A DNA stretch of 64,000 nt from Podocnemis expansa (GCA_007922195.1 ML681963.1:58506584-58570583), one strand, 5' to 3'. Numbered from the stretch's first letter, positions 33,470-43,104 are shown. Numbers and translations are program-made. Notes: generated by a model not told the origin, from the letters alone.

Positions 33470-33620
33470 GGAGCTGTTATGCAAACTCCAGTTCTCATTT
33501 TAATGATGAATATTCATGACTCACGCAATCTGTACTAGCCAGATTCTGTCACCCTTTCTTTCTCTTACTATCTGAGTAGAATGCTGTAATATGCTATATT
33601 TAAGATATAAATACTCATCA
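33470..33620. promoter_or_regulatory. Candidate regulatory block with POU-like sites
   Basis: It carries the octamer variant ATGCAAAC (33,479-33,486), a perfect 12-bp palindrome ATGAATATTCAT (33,506-33,517) of POU-dimer type, and TTTTAATGATG. Caution: the same ATGAATATTCAT core occurs inside the hAT at 22,424, so an old repeat origin is possible. Confidence 0.25.
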
Positions 33621-34854
33621 TTTTATTTTAAAATGCCCATTTTAACAAGATCCATGCAGAAGCAAGAGGCTCTGCATTTATCAAGTGGTCTTAAGGCATT
33701 TTGGTGAGACAGGTGCTAACATTGCACAATGGGAAATGGAGAATCTGTAGAGAATGATTAGTGATATAGCAAGTGACATCCTTCTGCCTGAGCCGGTGTC
33801 CCAGAACTGTTTCAGGGGAAGTTGTGCAACTGGAAGAGCTTTCATTTGGTTGACTTACATAATAATGCCTTTTACTTTTTCTATGCTCCTCATCCACATG
33901 AGAACGGAGCACTTGGAAAGTACATATGGCAGACCTGAGAGATAGGGAAGGTCCTAACCCTGTCATGTTTATGAGAACAAAAAGACCTTTTTTTTTGGCA
34001 AGACTAGACCCATTATCCCTGGATCAGACATTCTGTTCTTCCTGACCTAAACTATTTTGCAGTGCGTTTTAAACAGTTGCTGTGTTTCACCACAGAAGTG
34101 GATGCATTTTAGCGGTGGGGTGGAGGATCAGATGACCCCTCTGCAGTTTGTGGATCAAATTGCTAAGTTTTTAAAATGGTCTGTAAGACTTCTGGATGAA
34201 AAATATTGAATAAATGTACATTACAGGGAGGACCCCCCTCCCATCATGCATAGGAGCCTATATCAGACTGGGCATGTGCACCATATCATCTTGCTTAGAA
34301 TATTTCACTTAGTGTTTTGTTTGGACCTCAGTTTTCAAGTCTAAGATTACATGTACAGGAGAAGGGAGCTGGCATCCCACAGGGCAGCACTGACAAAATG
34401 CAGCATGACAGCTTGTGAGTGATGAAGCAACACAAAGCCCCGTGCATGGTGTGGTTGTGTGCATATACAGCAAACTCATATAGTGTATGCTCACATACAA
34501 ACGGCAAATCCATCTATTTATTGCTACAGCCATTCTGAATTGCACCCAGGTCTACAGATTTCCTCTGAGAGGTAGACCAGAAAGAATATGCCAGGACAGA
34601 GAACCTGGATAGTATTATCACAATAGTAACATTAAGACATAGGATGATTAAAACTGAGCTGTAATTAACCAATTAATGCTGCCCATCTGATGCTCTCAGT
34701 TAAACTGACCAAGATGACTGTAGCCACTTGCGCTGGCTGTGAAGGGGCATGCTCTGTTTTAATGGCTCTCAGCCAGTCTACCAGGGGATGCCATCCACCC
34801 ACAGCATGCTGCTGCTCTCTGGCACATTGCTCAAAAACCCACAGAGATGTGAAT

Positions 34855-35100
34855 ACTCCTCATTTATAAATATGCAAATTTGTTTCTTTTCTGATATGCA
34901 AATAGGGAAATTATAAACAGCTAATTAGGGTCAAAAGAGCTATTCATACCAATTAGTGAAACTGATACCCTTTTATTTTGAATGGTTGCGCCCTCTCGGC
35001 TCTCAGCTCCTGAGATAGTTCAATAAAGCTGTTTAGGCTGAGAGCTTTCATTTCAATGGAACAATAATTCAATAGCATTCAATGGTCTGCTTTTTTAAAT
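34855..35100. promoter_or_regulatory. Candidate enhancer with paired octamers and homeodomain sites
   Basis: Two exact octamers ATGCAAAT lie at 34,872-34,879 and 34,896-34,903, 24 bp apart start to start. Downstream are the palindromic homeodomain site CTAATTAG (34,921-34,928), CAATTAG (34,950-34,956), and AACAATAATTC near 35,060 (SOX-type ACAAT next to ATAATTC). No repeat signature was seen. Known vertebrate enhancers active with POU/SOX factors use such octamer plus ACAAT plus TAATTA combinations. The role here is inferred. Confidence 0.4.
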
Positions 35101-35540
35101 GCAATGTACACACTGGCTTCAGGTGTATATTTGAAACTAGAAGGAAGAGGGACCCAGAGCTTTTAGTGCAACTGTTTACTGGCTAGGCTAGTTAATCAGA
35201 ATGTCAGGGAAAGGAATGCTGTGTTTTAACAGAAATAGTCAGTGTTATGGATGAGAGGGTCCTCACAGCTAAGCAGGCCTAAGGAAATGTCAGACAAAAA
35301 GAGACTGATCGTTGGGTGCTAGGAAGCCTGGAACCCTATGAAAACAGAGATCCAGAAAGGGCTACAGAGATATTTGCATTAGTGAACGTGACGCAGAGAG
35401 ACCAGCTTCCTTTCCAGTTTAGTGACTTGTTCAGCTCTAGCTCCTTTCTTCCAATTCAGTTTTAAAGAGAGAGTGCATTGCATGTGTAAGATGAAACAAC
35501 TGCCGGGCATTTTACCTTGCACACTAAAATGACCCTAGAG

Positions 35541-36339
35541 CAGGGGTACTCAAATGGCGGCCCGCGGTCCACAATCCGGACCGCAAAGAGGTTTCCGGTG
35601 GACCGCGACAGTGGCCTATTTGCCTGTTTGAGTGCCCCTGCTCTAAGGGCAGCTGAGCAACTTCTATTGCTCGCTGCGCTCCCCCTCCCCCCCACGGAGC
35701 CTGCTGCTCCGCCGCTGCCCCGCTCCCGGCGGTACCTCCCCCTCCCAGCATCGCCGCCTCCCCACTTCCGGCATCGCCGCCCCCCCACTCCCACTCGCCA
35801 CCCCACGCGGCTGGCATCGCCGCCCCCCCCNNNNNNNNNNNNNNNNNNNNNNNNNNNNNNNNNNNNNNNNNNNNNNNNNNNNNNNNNNNNNNNNNNNNNN
35901 NNNNNNNNNNNNNNNNNNNNNNNNNNNNNNNNNNNNNNNNNNNNNNNNNNNNNNNNNNNNNNNNNNNNNNNNNNNNNNNNNNNNNNNNNNNNNNNNNNNN
36001 NNNNNNNNNNNNNNNNNNNNNNNNNNNNNNNNNNNNNNNNNNNNNNNNNNNNNNNNNNNNNNNNNNNNNNNNNNNNNNNNNNNNNNNNNNNNNNNNNNNN
36101 NNNNNNNNNNNNNNNNNNNNNNNNNNNNNNNNNNNNNNNNNNNNNNNNNNNNNNNNNNNNNNNNNNNNNNNNNNNNNNNNNNNNNNNNNNNNNNNNNNNN
36201 NNNNNNNNNNNNNNNNNNNNNNNNNNNNNNCCCCCCCCGCTCCCACTCACCCCCCACCCCCACCCTAGTTGTTTGTGGACCCTGGTCAATGGTGGAAGGC
36301 TGAATGTGGACCGGCTCGCAAAAAGTTTGAGTACCCCTG
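35541..36339. mobile_element. GC-rich hAT element with perfect TSD and assembly gap
   Basis: The ends are CAGGGGTACTCAAATGGCGG and AAAGTTTGAGTACCCCTG. The 8-bp duplication CCCTAGAG is perfect (35,533-35,540 and 36,340-36,347). The interior is very GC- and CpG-rich with CCCCCACTCCC-type runs and is broken by a 400-N gap. All long frames across the gap (199-301 codons) are artefacts of the Ns and C-runs. A second CTGTTTGAGTGCCCCTGCTC near 35,625-35,645 looks like an internal right-end copy. Confidence 0.92.
35831..36230. other. Assembly gap (400 N)
   Basis: Exactly 400 N between C-rich runs (CGCCCCCCCC and CCCCCCCCGC). The gap lies inside a GC-rich low-complexity core, which explains the assembly failure. 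The true size is unknown. Confidence 1.
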
Positions 36340-36420
36340 CCCTAGAGTGTAATTACTGTGAGAAATGTTACCACAGCTGCCAGTCATGTCACACACCCAG
36401 CACAAGCACCTTTAAGCCCT

Positions 36421-36690
36421 AGCCTACACTTGCAGGCTTTTCGGCAGCAGTCGACTGCCAGTTACACAAGGAACATAAAATTCTTTGCGTAACTGGTGTG
36501 ACTTTGTAAGCCACCAGCACACATCAGTGAAAAGCCAACCACAAATCCCCTGCGGTCAGCTTTCCCCTATGCCCCCTGACCCTGACTTCTGGGAGTGATG
36601 CAGCAAGTTCAGATTTGCTGCGAATCACTACTGGAACGCAAGCTGACGGCAGTGAATTTGCCACCATGAGTCTAGAAACACCCTTAGACA
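36421..36690. mobile_element. Degenerate MITE
   Basis: The left end AGCCTACACTTGCAGGC (36,422) and the right end GAGTCTAGAAACACCCTTAG (complement CTAAGGGTGTTTCTAGACTC) are compatible with decayed GTGTCTACAC-type terminal repeats, with CGTAACTGGTGTGACTTTG in the body. No target duplication was resolved. Confidence 0.42.
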
Positions 36691-36894
36691 CAAACGCCCT
36701 CATTAGCTGGTCACTGAAGGGCTACTTCCTCGCTTGGACATCAGCAGTGTAGAGAAGATGATGGCTTGGGTCCACCTGTTGGAGTAGCTCCAAGTCCCTG
36801 AGTCCATATGACTAATAGGAGACCCTGGAAACCATATAAAGGCCTGAGCAAATGACAAAATGATGCTCTCTCCAGCCCTTCATCTAGACTAGAG

Positions 36895-37578
36895 TGGTGG
36901 TTCCCAACCTTTACTCTGCCGTGGCACACCTTGATACCTTCAAATTTTTCGAGGCACACTGCTATGAAAAGCTCATGAATATTCAAATTAACTTAAATTA
37001 CTTATTCATGAACCATGGCATAGTGTTTCGGAAATGCTGCTATGTGGGGTAGTAGGGATAGTAGCGCAGGGGTGGCAAAACAGGGGAGGTCGGGAGTCAT
37101 GTGCAGTGGCAGGATTGAGTGTGGGGAGCAGAGTAGGGCAGGGGTGGCAAAAGAGGACAAGGGCAGCCATGTGGGGAACAGCACAAAGGTGGCAAGAGAG
37201 GAGAGAGGAAGGGAGAACAAGCGTGGCTTTGTGGGGGCGCAGCGGTGAACCTGGGGAGTGGGAAGGTAGGGCAGGGGAGCATGATGCAGCACCCACTTCC
37301 CCCTTCTCCACAGTGGCTCCCTGCCACCCAGGGCAAATCCTTACCCCACTGCTGCTTCCTCCCACCTCCATGGGTCCCGTCCTCCCCTCCCCCAGCCCCC
37401 CTGCTGCCTGTGATGGACCCTCCCATCACTGCAGGGGCCAGAATTAGGCCACCAGTCCCCAGCTACACCCCCTCCCAAAACCACCCCACCCCCCAGGTAC
37501 ATATACCCCCAACCAAACAGCCACCTTAGCCCCCAGCTACACAGTCCCTGCTACACAGCCACTCCCACCCAGCTCTGT

Positions 37579-37629
<51 letters not shown>

Positions 37630-37914
37630 CTGCCCCACACAACCCCTAGCAGCCCTTCCCCCAGAGCCTTTACCTGGGCTGTTTGCAGACTGCTGACACA
37701 AGCTGCTCTGCCCTGCAGGGAGAGATTCACACACTCCCAGCCTCCTGCAGCTCTCTGCTGGCTGGGCTTACGGTGGAGTGGAGTTTAAGGTGAAGCCACC
37801 AGAACTCTGCGTTCCAGCTGCTCCTGCTATTTTTAGAGGGGAACATTAACTGCAGATCTCGGGGATGCTTGTGACACACTTTGGGTGTTGCCGTACACTG
37901 GTTGGGAACCACTG
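36895..37914 (+). mobile_element. Long hAT element with GC-rich insert and (CA)n
   Basis: The left end GGTTCCCAACCTTTACTCTG (start TGGTGG for CAGTGG) faces the right end GGTTGGGAACCACTG. The flanks are GACTAGAG (36,887-36,894) and ATCTAGAG (37,915-37,922), six of eight identical. Left text CTCTGCCGTGGCACACC matches the 203-bp copy at 22,424. This copy has about 800 extra bases: a purine-rich GGGGTGGCAAAA repeat region (37,060-37,270), a C-rich region, and a CA microsatellite. The many frames of 81-137 codons here overlap on both strands and are artefacts. Confidence 0.85.
37581..37627. repeat. (CA)n microsatellite
   Basis: About 23 uninterrupted CA units inside the hAT element at 36,895-37,914. 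Likely polymorphic in length. Confidence 0.98.
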
Positions 37915-38205
37915 ATCTAGAGTGTGACCATGGCAGAGCTGGGTAACTAGGCAGTTCTTGCTGTAATGTGGCATTTGGTAAGTGCAGCTTGGACTCAGAG
38001 AGCCCCCTGATCATTCCATTGACAGTTTACTAATTGCAGTGCTCAGACAAATGAATACCAGATGAAGGCTTCAAAGAGAAGCTGTGGAGATCGAATTTAT
38101 TTGCAAGTTTGATTGCATTGCTTCAGGGCTTAATAGGGACTTTGTATTTTTCTCTCATTACAACAGGTGCTTTAACCTCATCTTCCTCTGTATGCTGTTC
38201 CCCAG

Positions 38206-38300
38206 TGTCTGAATCTTAACAAAAGCTTTGATTTGCTGTTACAGTGTGACCTGATACCATGACTTACACTTCCCTGCATTTATTTCCTCCCATTCTGTAA
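38206..38300 (+). mobile_element. Hammerhead-motif repeat, left part (split by a MITE)
   Basis: GATTTGCTGTTACAGTGTGACC then CATGACTTACACTTCC and TTTCCTCCCATTCTGTAA match 54,028-54,101 closely. The text breaks at TAA, where the MITE begins, and resumes at 39,359 with TAAGCTCCCCCC. Confidence 0.85.
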
Positions 38301-39358
38301 GGCTATGTTGACACACAAGTGCTTGTTTCGAAACAATCCTGTTTCAAAATAAAGCCTTATTTTGAAACACCTTATTTTGAAATAACAAAAAAGTGTTTTT
38401 GAAATAAGGGAAAAGGAGGGAATCGAAATAGCATGTCCAGTGTGATATGCTATTTCAAAATAGGAGAGGGGAGGGGGAGGGAGGCCCTGTGCTGGGCCAT
38501 GGAAGCCCTGCCCCTGGGATTTCCCTGCCCACTGTGGCTCCAGCCAGGGGCGAAGGGTGGCTCCCCCTGCCCCCCCGCCGCCTCTGCAGGGGGCAGGGAG
38601 GCTCCCCCTGCCCCACCCTCGGGTCTGGCCTCGGGCAGAGGGGCTTCCTCCACCCCCCCCGATGGCTCCTGCCGGGCACGGGGGAGCTTCCTCCGCCCCC
38701 CCGCACGGCTTCTGCCTGGCGTGGGGGGGGCTTTCTCCACCCCCCCCCGTGCAGCTCCTGCCTGGTGCGGGGGGGTAGGCTTCCAGGGGCCGCGTGGGGG
38801 GGCATGGGGGAAGCCCCCCCCACCAGAGGAAGCCCCCCATGCCCGGCAGAAGCCACGCAGGGGGGTGGAGGAAGCCCGGGGGGGGTACCCCGGGCTTGGG
38901 GGCAGCCCCAGCCAGCTTACCCCCCCTTCCCCTTGCTGGGGGTAGGGAGGGTGAAGCGGGCTGAGGTTCCCGTCCCCCCCTGCTCCCAGCAAGGGGAAGC
39001 GGGGGACAGCCGGCTGGGGCACCCTCCGACCCCCTGTGCCCCACTCAGCATCCTGGCCAGGGTGCTGATCCCTGGCCAGGGTGCTAAGGGGGGCGTGGGA
39101 CCTTCAAGGTCCTTGTTATTTCAAAACACGGGTTGTTTTGAAATAACATGTCCAAACGGCTTATTTTGAAACCACTGGTTTCGAAATAAGCCTCCTTTCG
39201 ACAGCAAAGTGGGTTTAAGCTGTTTCAAAAGGAGGGCTCTTGTTTCGAAATGAGGAGCTCCCTCCTTTCGAAAGAAGAAAATGTCGTTTGGACATAGGGA
39301 CTTTTATTTCGAAACAACCAGTGTTGTTTCAAAATAAAAGCCCTGTGTGAACACACCC
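38301..39358 (+). mobile_element. TTCGAA-palindrome MITE, long copy E with GC-rich core
   Basis: The ends are GGCTATGTTGACACACAAG (left) and the complement of GGGTGTGTTCACACAGGG (right). The 3-bp duplication is TAA (38,298-38,300 and 39,359-39,361). The empty site CATTCTGTAAGTTCCCC exists at 54,092-54,108. The arms carry TTGTTTCGAAACAA and TTATTTTGAAATAA palindromes. The subterminal hairpin is CTTTTATTTCGAAACAAC (39,301-39,318), CAGT, GTTGTTTCAAAATAAAAG (39,323-39,340). The core 38,461-39,110 is GC-rich with long C and G runs, so all the large frames (133-254 codons, both strands) are low-complexity artefacts. Confidence 0.93.
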
Positions 39359-39510
39359 TAAGCTCCCCCCATCTTTAAAGCATTTCTGATGAAGTGGGAT
39401 TTTCTCCCACAAAACCTCATGAAATAAATAAATTTGTTAGTCTTTAAGTGCCACAGGACTCCTTGTTTGTTTTACTGAACTAGACCAACACGGCTGCCCC
39501 TTTGGAGCTT
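39359..39510 (+). mobile_element. Hammerhead-motif repeat, right part
   Basis: Continues from 38,300 after the MITE: TAAGCTCCCCCCATCTTTAA, the hammerhead-like core, then AATTTGTTAGTCTTTAAGTG, CCACAGGACTCCTTG and TGAACTAGACCAACACGGCT and GCCCCTTTGGAGC. Same order as 25,402-25,532 and 54,099-54,208. Confidence 0.85.
39386..39414 (+). ncRNA. Hammerhead-ribozyme-like core 3 (damaged)
   Basis: CTGATGA (39,386-39,392), extra A, GTGGG, ATTTTCT, CCCAC, then AAAA where GAAA is expected, so the essential core G is lost. Upstream TAAGCTC (39,359-39,365) would be the 5' strand of helix III followed by a cleavable C-U-C triplet in the ancestral form. Predicted inactive. Confidence 0.5.
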
Positions 39511-40375
39511 CCACACACAACCCCTCACATGTTCTGGGGCTATCTGGCCCATGATGCCAACAGGACACAATGGAGAAGGAATGGAAAAGCAACACGCAGA
39601 GGCAGCAATTAGTGGTATTTAAAAAACTATGCTCAGAAAATATCTGCTTAGTTGACAAAACATGATTCTGGTCTACCTGTGGCCATTGGCTTCTCCAGCT
39701 TTACTGAGTTATACACTCATTTCATTAGGTTTGACCTTTCAGATGCTGTAAAAATCTCCTTAAAGCATACCCAAAGCTACTGAAGGATAAAAGCTCTCCA
39801 TGCACACAGTGTCCTTGCACCAAGTCTACATACACAGCCTTGGCTTCCTCCTTTCCCTCCATTAGAAGTATTGATTTACTAATTATTCAGTGTTTGTGTG
39901 TTGCACTATTAGTTTCAGTGGCCTTATGGGGAGTCTGCACTCCAGCCAAAGTCCCAGAGAACACTCCCTCTCCCAAGCACTACTCCCCTTTCCAGCTCAG
40001 AAAACCCAAAATGCACTTATCCCACTTTCTGTCAAGGGGGCTGGATGGATCTCTCACTGCACTCTCCTAGCAGTGGGCAGCAGAAGTCATTCCCTCTTGT
40101 AACTGGGGCAAAGCCTCTTATCATAAAGTTCCAAGGCCTCACTTCTGGATCCACCACATGTGAACCATACTCTGGCAAGGCTGAGGGCTAGGGAGTGCAG
40201 CAGCACAGCTGTGGCTCTCTTAGGGACCCAGTCAAAGATGAGGTCTGCTACAGTCCCCACGCTTGCTTTACATGCTGCTTGCTTCATTCCAGCTTTCACA
40301 CCCTGATATGACAGGAAGCCAAATGAGCACTTGTAGTAGTCTGACTTCTGTATTGGCCCAGGAAATTAGTGCTGT
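39511..40375. other. Unique DNA
   Basis: No gene or repeat could be assigned. Overlapping short frames on both strands (39,437-40,299) have no domain. Confidence 0.5.
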
Positions 40376-40600
40376 AACTCTGTCTACACTGAGAGCTGGG
40401 GATGTGATTCCCAGCTTAAGGAGACCTACAAGCTGTCATTAAGCTAGCCTATTAAAAACAGATGGTAGCTGAGGCTGCCCTGTATACACGTCCGGGTCTC
40501 AGACAGCCACATGCTCAGTATGGCTCGCCCCTCCTGCCGCTTGTGCTATAACAGATAAATTCTATTTTTAGTGGTGTTAGCACAAGTATGTGTCCTTGAG
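40376..40600. mobile_element. Degenerate MITE with CTGTCTACACTG end
   Basis: ACTCTGTCTACACTGAGAGC (40,377) followed by TGGGGATGTGATTCCCAGCTTAAGGAG, GTCATTAAGCTAGCC and CTATTTTTAGTGGTGTTAGC matches a reptile MITE whose body reads 'gctggggatgtgattcccagcttgaggagac'. The right terminal repeat is not clear. The right boundary is approximate. Confidence 0.55.
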
Positions 40601-40625
40601 CAGGGAATCATCCTCCGCTCCAATT

Positions 40626-41965
40626 ATAGAATCACAGAATCATAGAAACTGGAATGGATCATGAGAGGTCATTGAATACAGTCTCCTGCACTCATGGCGG
40701 GACCAAGTACCTCTTAAACCATCCCTGACAGGTGCTTGTCTAACTTGCTCTTAAAAACCTCAATGATGGAGATTCTACAACCTGCCTAAGCAACTTATTC
40801 CAGTAGTTGAGCACCCTGACAGTTAAGAATTTTTCCCTAATTTCCATCCTAAACCTCCCTTGCTGTAATTTAAGCCTGTTGCTTCTTGTCCTAAAGAGGA
40901 TAATTTTTCTCCTTCTTCCTTGTGACAACCTTTTAGGAACTTGAAAACTGTTACCATGTCCCCCTCTCAGTCCCTCTTTTCCAGACTAAATAAAACCAGC
41001 TCTTTCAATCTTGCCTCATAAGTAGTCCAGACCTCTAATCATTTGTGCTGCTCTTCTCTGGACTCTCCCCAATTTGTACACATCCTTCCTGAAATGTGGC
41101 ACCCAGAACTGGACACCATACTCCAGTTGAGGCCTAATCAGGGCTGAGTAGAGCTGAAGAACTACGTCTCATGTCTTACAATACTTCTGTTTATACATCC
41201 CAGAATGGTGTTTAGTCTTTCTGCAACAGTGTTACACTGTTGACGCATATTTCGCTTGTGGTCAACTATGACAAGCAGATCCCTTTCAGCAGTACTTCCT
41301 CCTAGGCAGTCATTGCCCATCTTGTATATGTGCAATAGATTGTTCTTTCCTGAGTGGAGTACTTTGCTGTTCTTTCCTAAGTGGAGTACTTTGCACTTCT
41401 CTTTACTGAATTTCAGTTGGTTTACCTCAGACCATTTCACCAATTTGTCCAAATCATTTTGAATGGTGATCTTATCCTTCAAAGAATTTGCAACTCCTAC
41501 CAGCTTGGTATCACCAGCAAACTTTATAAGTGTACTCTCTATGCCATTATCTAAATCACTGATGAAAATATTGAACGTAAGCAGATCCAGAACCAATTCC
41601 TGGGTACCCCACTCATTATGCCCTTCAGTGTGACCCTGAATCATTGATAAGTATTCTCTGGGAGAGGTTACCCAACCAGTTTTTCACCCATCTTGTGGTA
41701 TCTCCATCCAGGATGTACTTCCCTAGTTTTTTAATCAGAAAGTGATGCAAGATCATATCAAACACCTTTCTAAAATCTAGATACACCGCATAGACTGCTT
41801 CCCCTCTATCCACAAGGCTTGTGACCCCATCATAGAAAACTATAAGTTTGGTTTGACATGGTTTGCTCTTGGCAAATCCATGCTGACTATCACGTAACAC
41901 CTTACTTTCTTCTAGATGTTTGCTAATGGATTCCTTAATTATTTGCTTCATTATTTTTGCAGGTA
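40626..41965 (-). mobile_element. CR1 LINE copy B, 5'-truncated, nested in copy A
   Basis: The tail is at the left: the complement of TATAGAATCACAGAATCATAG (40,626-40,646) gives CTATGATTCTGTGATTCTATA. Reading leftwards on the minus strand, the element starts inside the reverse transcriptase at [12 protein letters not shown] (41,965). It has VYLDFRKVFDMI at the palm block, then after a frameshift near 41,640 F-A-G-D-T-K-L near 41,500-41,525 (catalytic F-A-D-D changed to F-A-G-D), and LVIVDHKRNM. The junction with copy A at about 41,965 joins A's [11 protein letters not shown] to B's RT start. Confidence 0.85.
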
Positions 41966-41974
41966 GAGTTGAGC

Positions 41975-42694
41975 TCCTTCCTCTTTGGAGCATCCCTTCA
42001 AGTAGTTGAAGGTTGCTATCAAATCCCCCCTCAATCTTCTCTTCTGCAGACTAAATAAGCCTAATGCTCTCAGTCTTTCCTCAGAGGGCTTGTGCTCCAG
42101 CCCTTTAATCATTTTGGTTGCCCTCCTCTGAACCCTCTCTAGCATGTCCCTGTCCTTTTTGTAGTGGGGAGCCCAAAACTGAACACGGTATTCTAGATGT
42201 GGCCTCACCAGTGCAGAATAGAGGGGAATGATCACATCCCTTGATCTTCTGGTTATACTTCTTTTGATGCAGCTCAGTATGCCATTGGCCTTTTTGGCAG
42301 CAAGAGCACACTGCTGACTCATATCCAGCTTCCCATCCACCATGACCCCCAGGTCCTTTTCTCCAGTGCTGCTATTTAGCTGAATGTTCCCCAGCCTGTA
42401 GCAGTGCATGGGGTTTTTCGGTCCCAAGTGCAGGATTTTACACTTGTCCTTATTGAACCTCATAAGATTTCTATTGGCCCACTGTTCCAATTTATCTAGG
42501 TCTCCCTGAATCCTGTCCTTGCCCTCCAATGTGTCTACTGGTCCCCGCAGCTTGGTGTCATCCGCAAATTTACTGAGCGTGCAGTCTATTCCATCATCCA
42601 GATCATTGATGAAAATGTTGAACAGAACCGGCCCCAGGACCAACCCCTCGGGCACACCACTTGTTACTGGTTGCCAGCTAGACGTGGAACCATT
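41975..42694 (-). pseudogene. CR1 ORF2 C-terminal reverse-transcriptase segment
   Basis: About 240 open codons on the minus strand, starting at the MITE edge. Motifs in order: [19 protein letters not shown] (the SGVPQGSVLGP block with Q-G-S changed to E-G-L), [16 protein letters not shown], then [11 protein letters not shown] near 42,550-42,575 with the two catalytic aspartates intact. These are followed by [74 protein letters not shown] and [20 protein letters not shown]. The last block ends at [12 protein letters not shown], where it is cut by copy B. The role in the intact family is RNA-templated DNA synthesis at the nicked target. This fragment is well preserved but severed from the upstream palm block by the MITE. 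Confidence 0.85.
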
Positions 42695-43101
42695 GGCTGT
42701 GTTCACACACAGGGGGTTATTTCGATACGGTTGTTTTGAAACAACTTGTATTGAAATAACGCCTTATTTCAAAATGACATTTCGAATTAGCAAAAAAGTC
42801 ACTTCAAAATAAGGAGAAAAGCTGGAATTGAAATAGCAATTCCGGACAACAGTTGTTTCTAAACGACTCACCATCGTTTCAAAACAGCATGTTCAGACGA
42901 CGGTTGTTTCAAAACAAGTCGTTTTGAAACCACCGTTGTTTCGAAACAACACGTTCGCATGGCGTTGTTTCGAAACAACCGTTGCAAAACAACGTTGTTT
43001 CGCCCACAGACTAGGTTTAACTTGTTTTGAAACAACCGTGCGTCGTGTGAAAAGCCAAAGCCTTATTTGTTTCGAAATAAGGTGGCTGTGTGAACACAGC
43101 C
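42695..43101 (+). mobile_element. TTCGAA-palindrome MITE, copy B
   Basis: The ends are GGCTGTGTTCACACA and the same sequence inverted. The 3-bp duplication is ATT (42,692-42,694 and 43,102-43,104). Removing the insert rejoins CR1 coding text on both sides (R-F-Q-H-V-G-I-N-G to S-T-S-S-W-Q). It is close to copy A at 12,142 over its whole length except for short internal losses. One loss collapses the right-hand hairpin to CCTTATTTGTTTCGAAATAAGG (43,061-43,082). Confidence 0.92.
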
Positions 43102-43104
43102 ATT

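Larger units (their letters stand above)
32238..35532. other. Unique DNA with enhancer-like blocks
   Basis: No gene was recognised. Separate entries cover 32,659-32,746, 33,470-33,620 and 34,855-35,100. Open frames are short and shared by both strands. Confidence 0.5.

Noticed and set aside
35462..36422. Open frames of 199-301 residues spanning the gap
   Set aside because: Half of each is translated N. The rest is C-rich hAT interior.
37002..37529. Several 68-137-residue frames on both strands
   Set aside because: They fall inside the GC-rich insert of the hAT at 36,895-37,914 and overlap one another.
37581..37627. (CA)n as a regulatory or Z-DNA element
   Set aside because: It is a plain microsatellite inside a transposon. 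Nothing else supports a role.
38280..39169. Open frames up to 254 residues on both strands
   Set aside because: They lie in the GC-rich core of a MITE. All are Pro/Gly/Ala low-complexity, overlap in five frames and have no domain.
42695..43101. Regularly spaced palindromic repeats that might suggest a CRISPR-like array
   Set aside because: Repeats are contiguous palindromes without unique spacers, bounded by TIRs and a 3-bp duplication, in a vertebrate genome.
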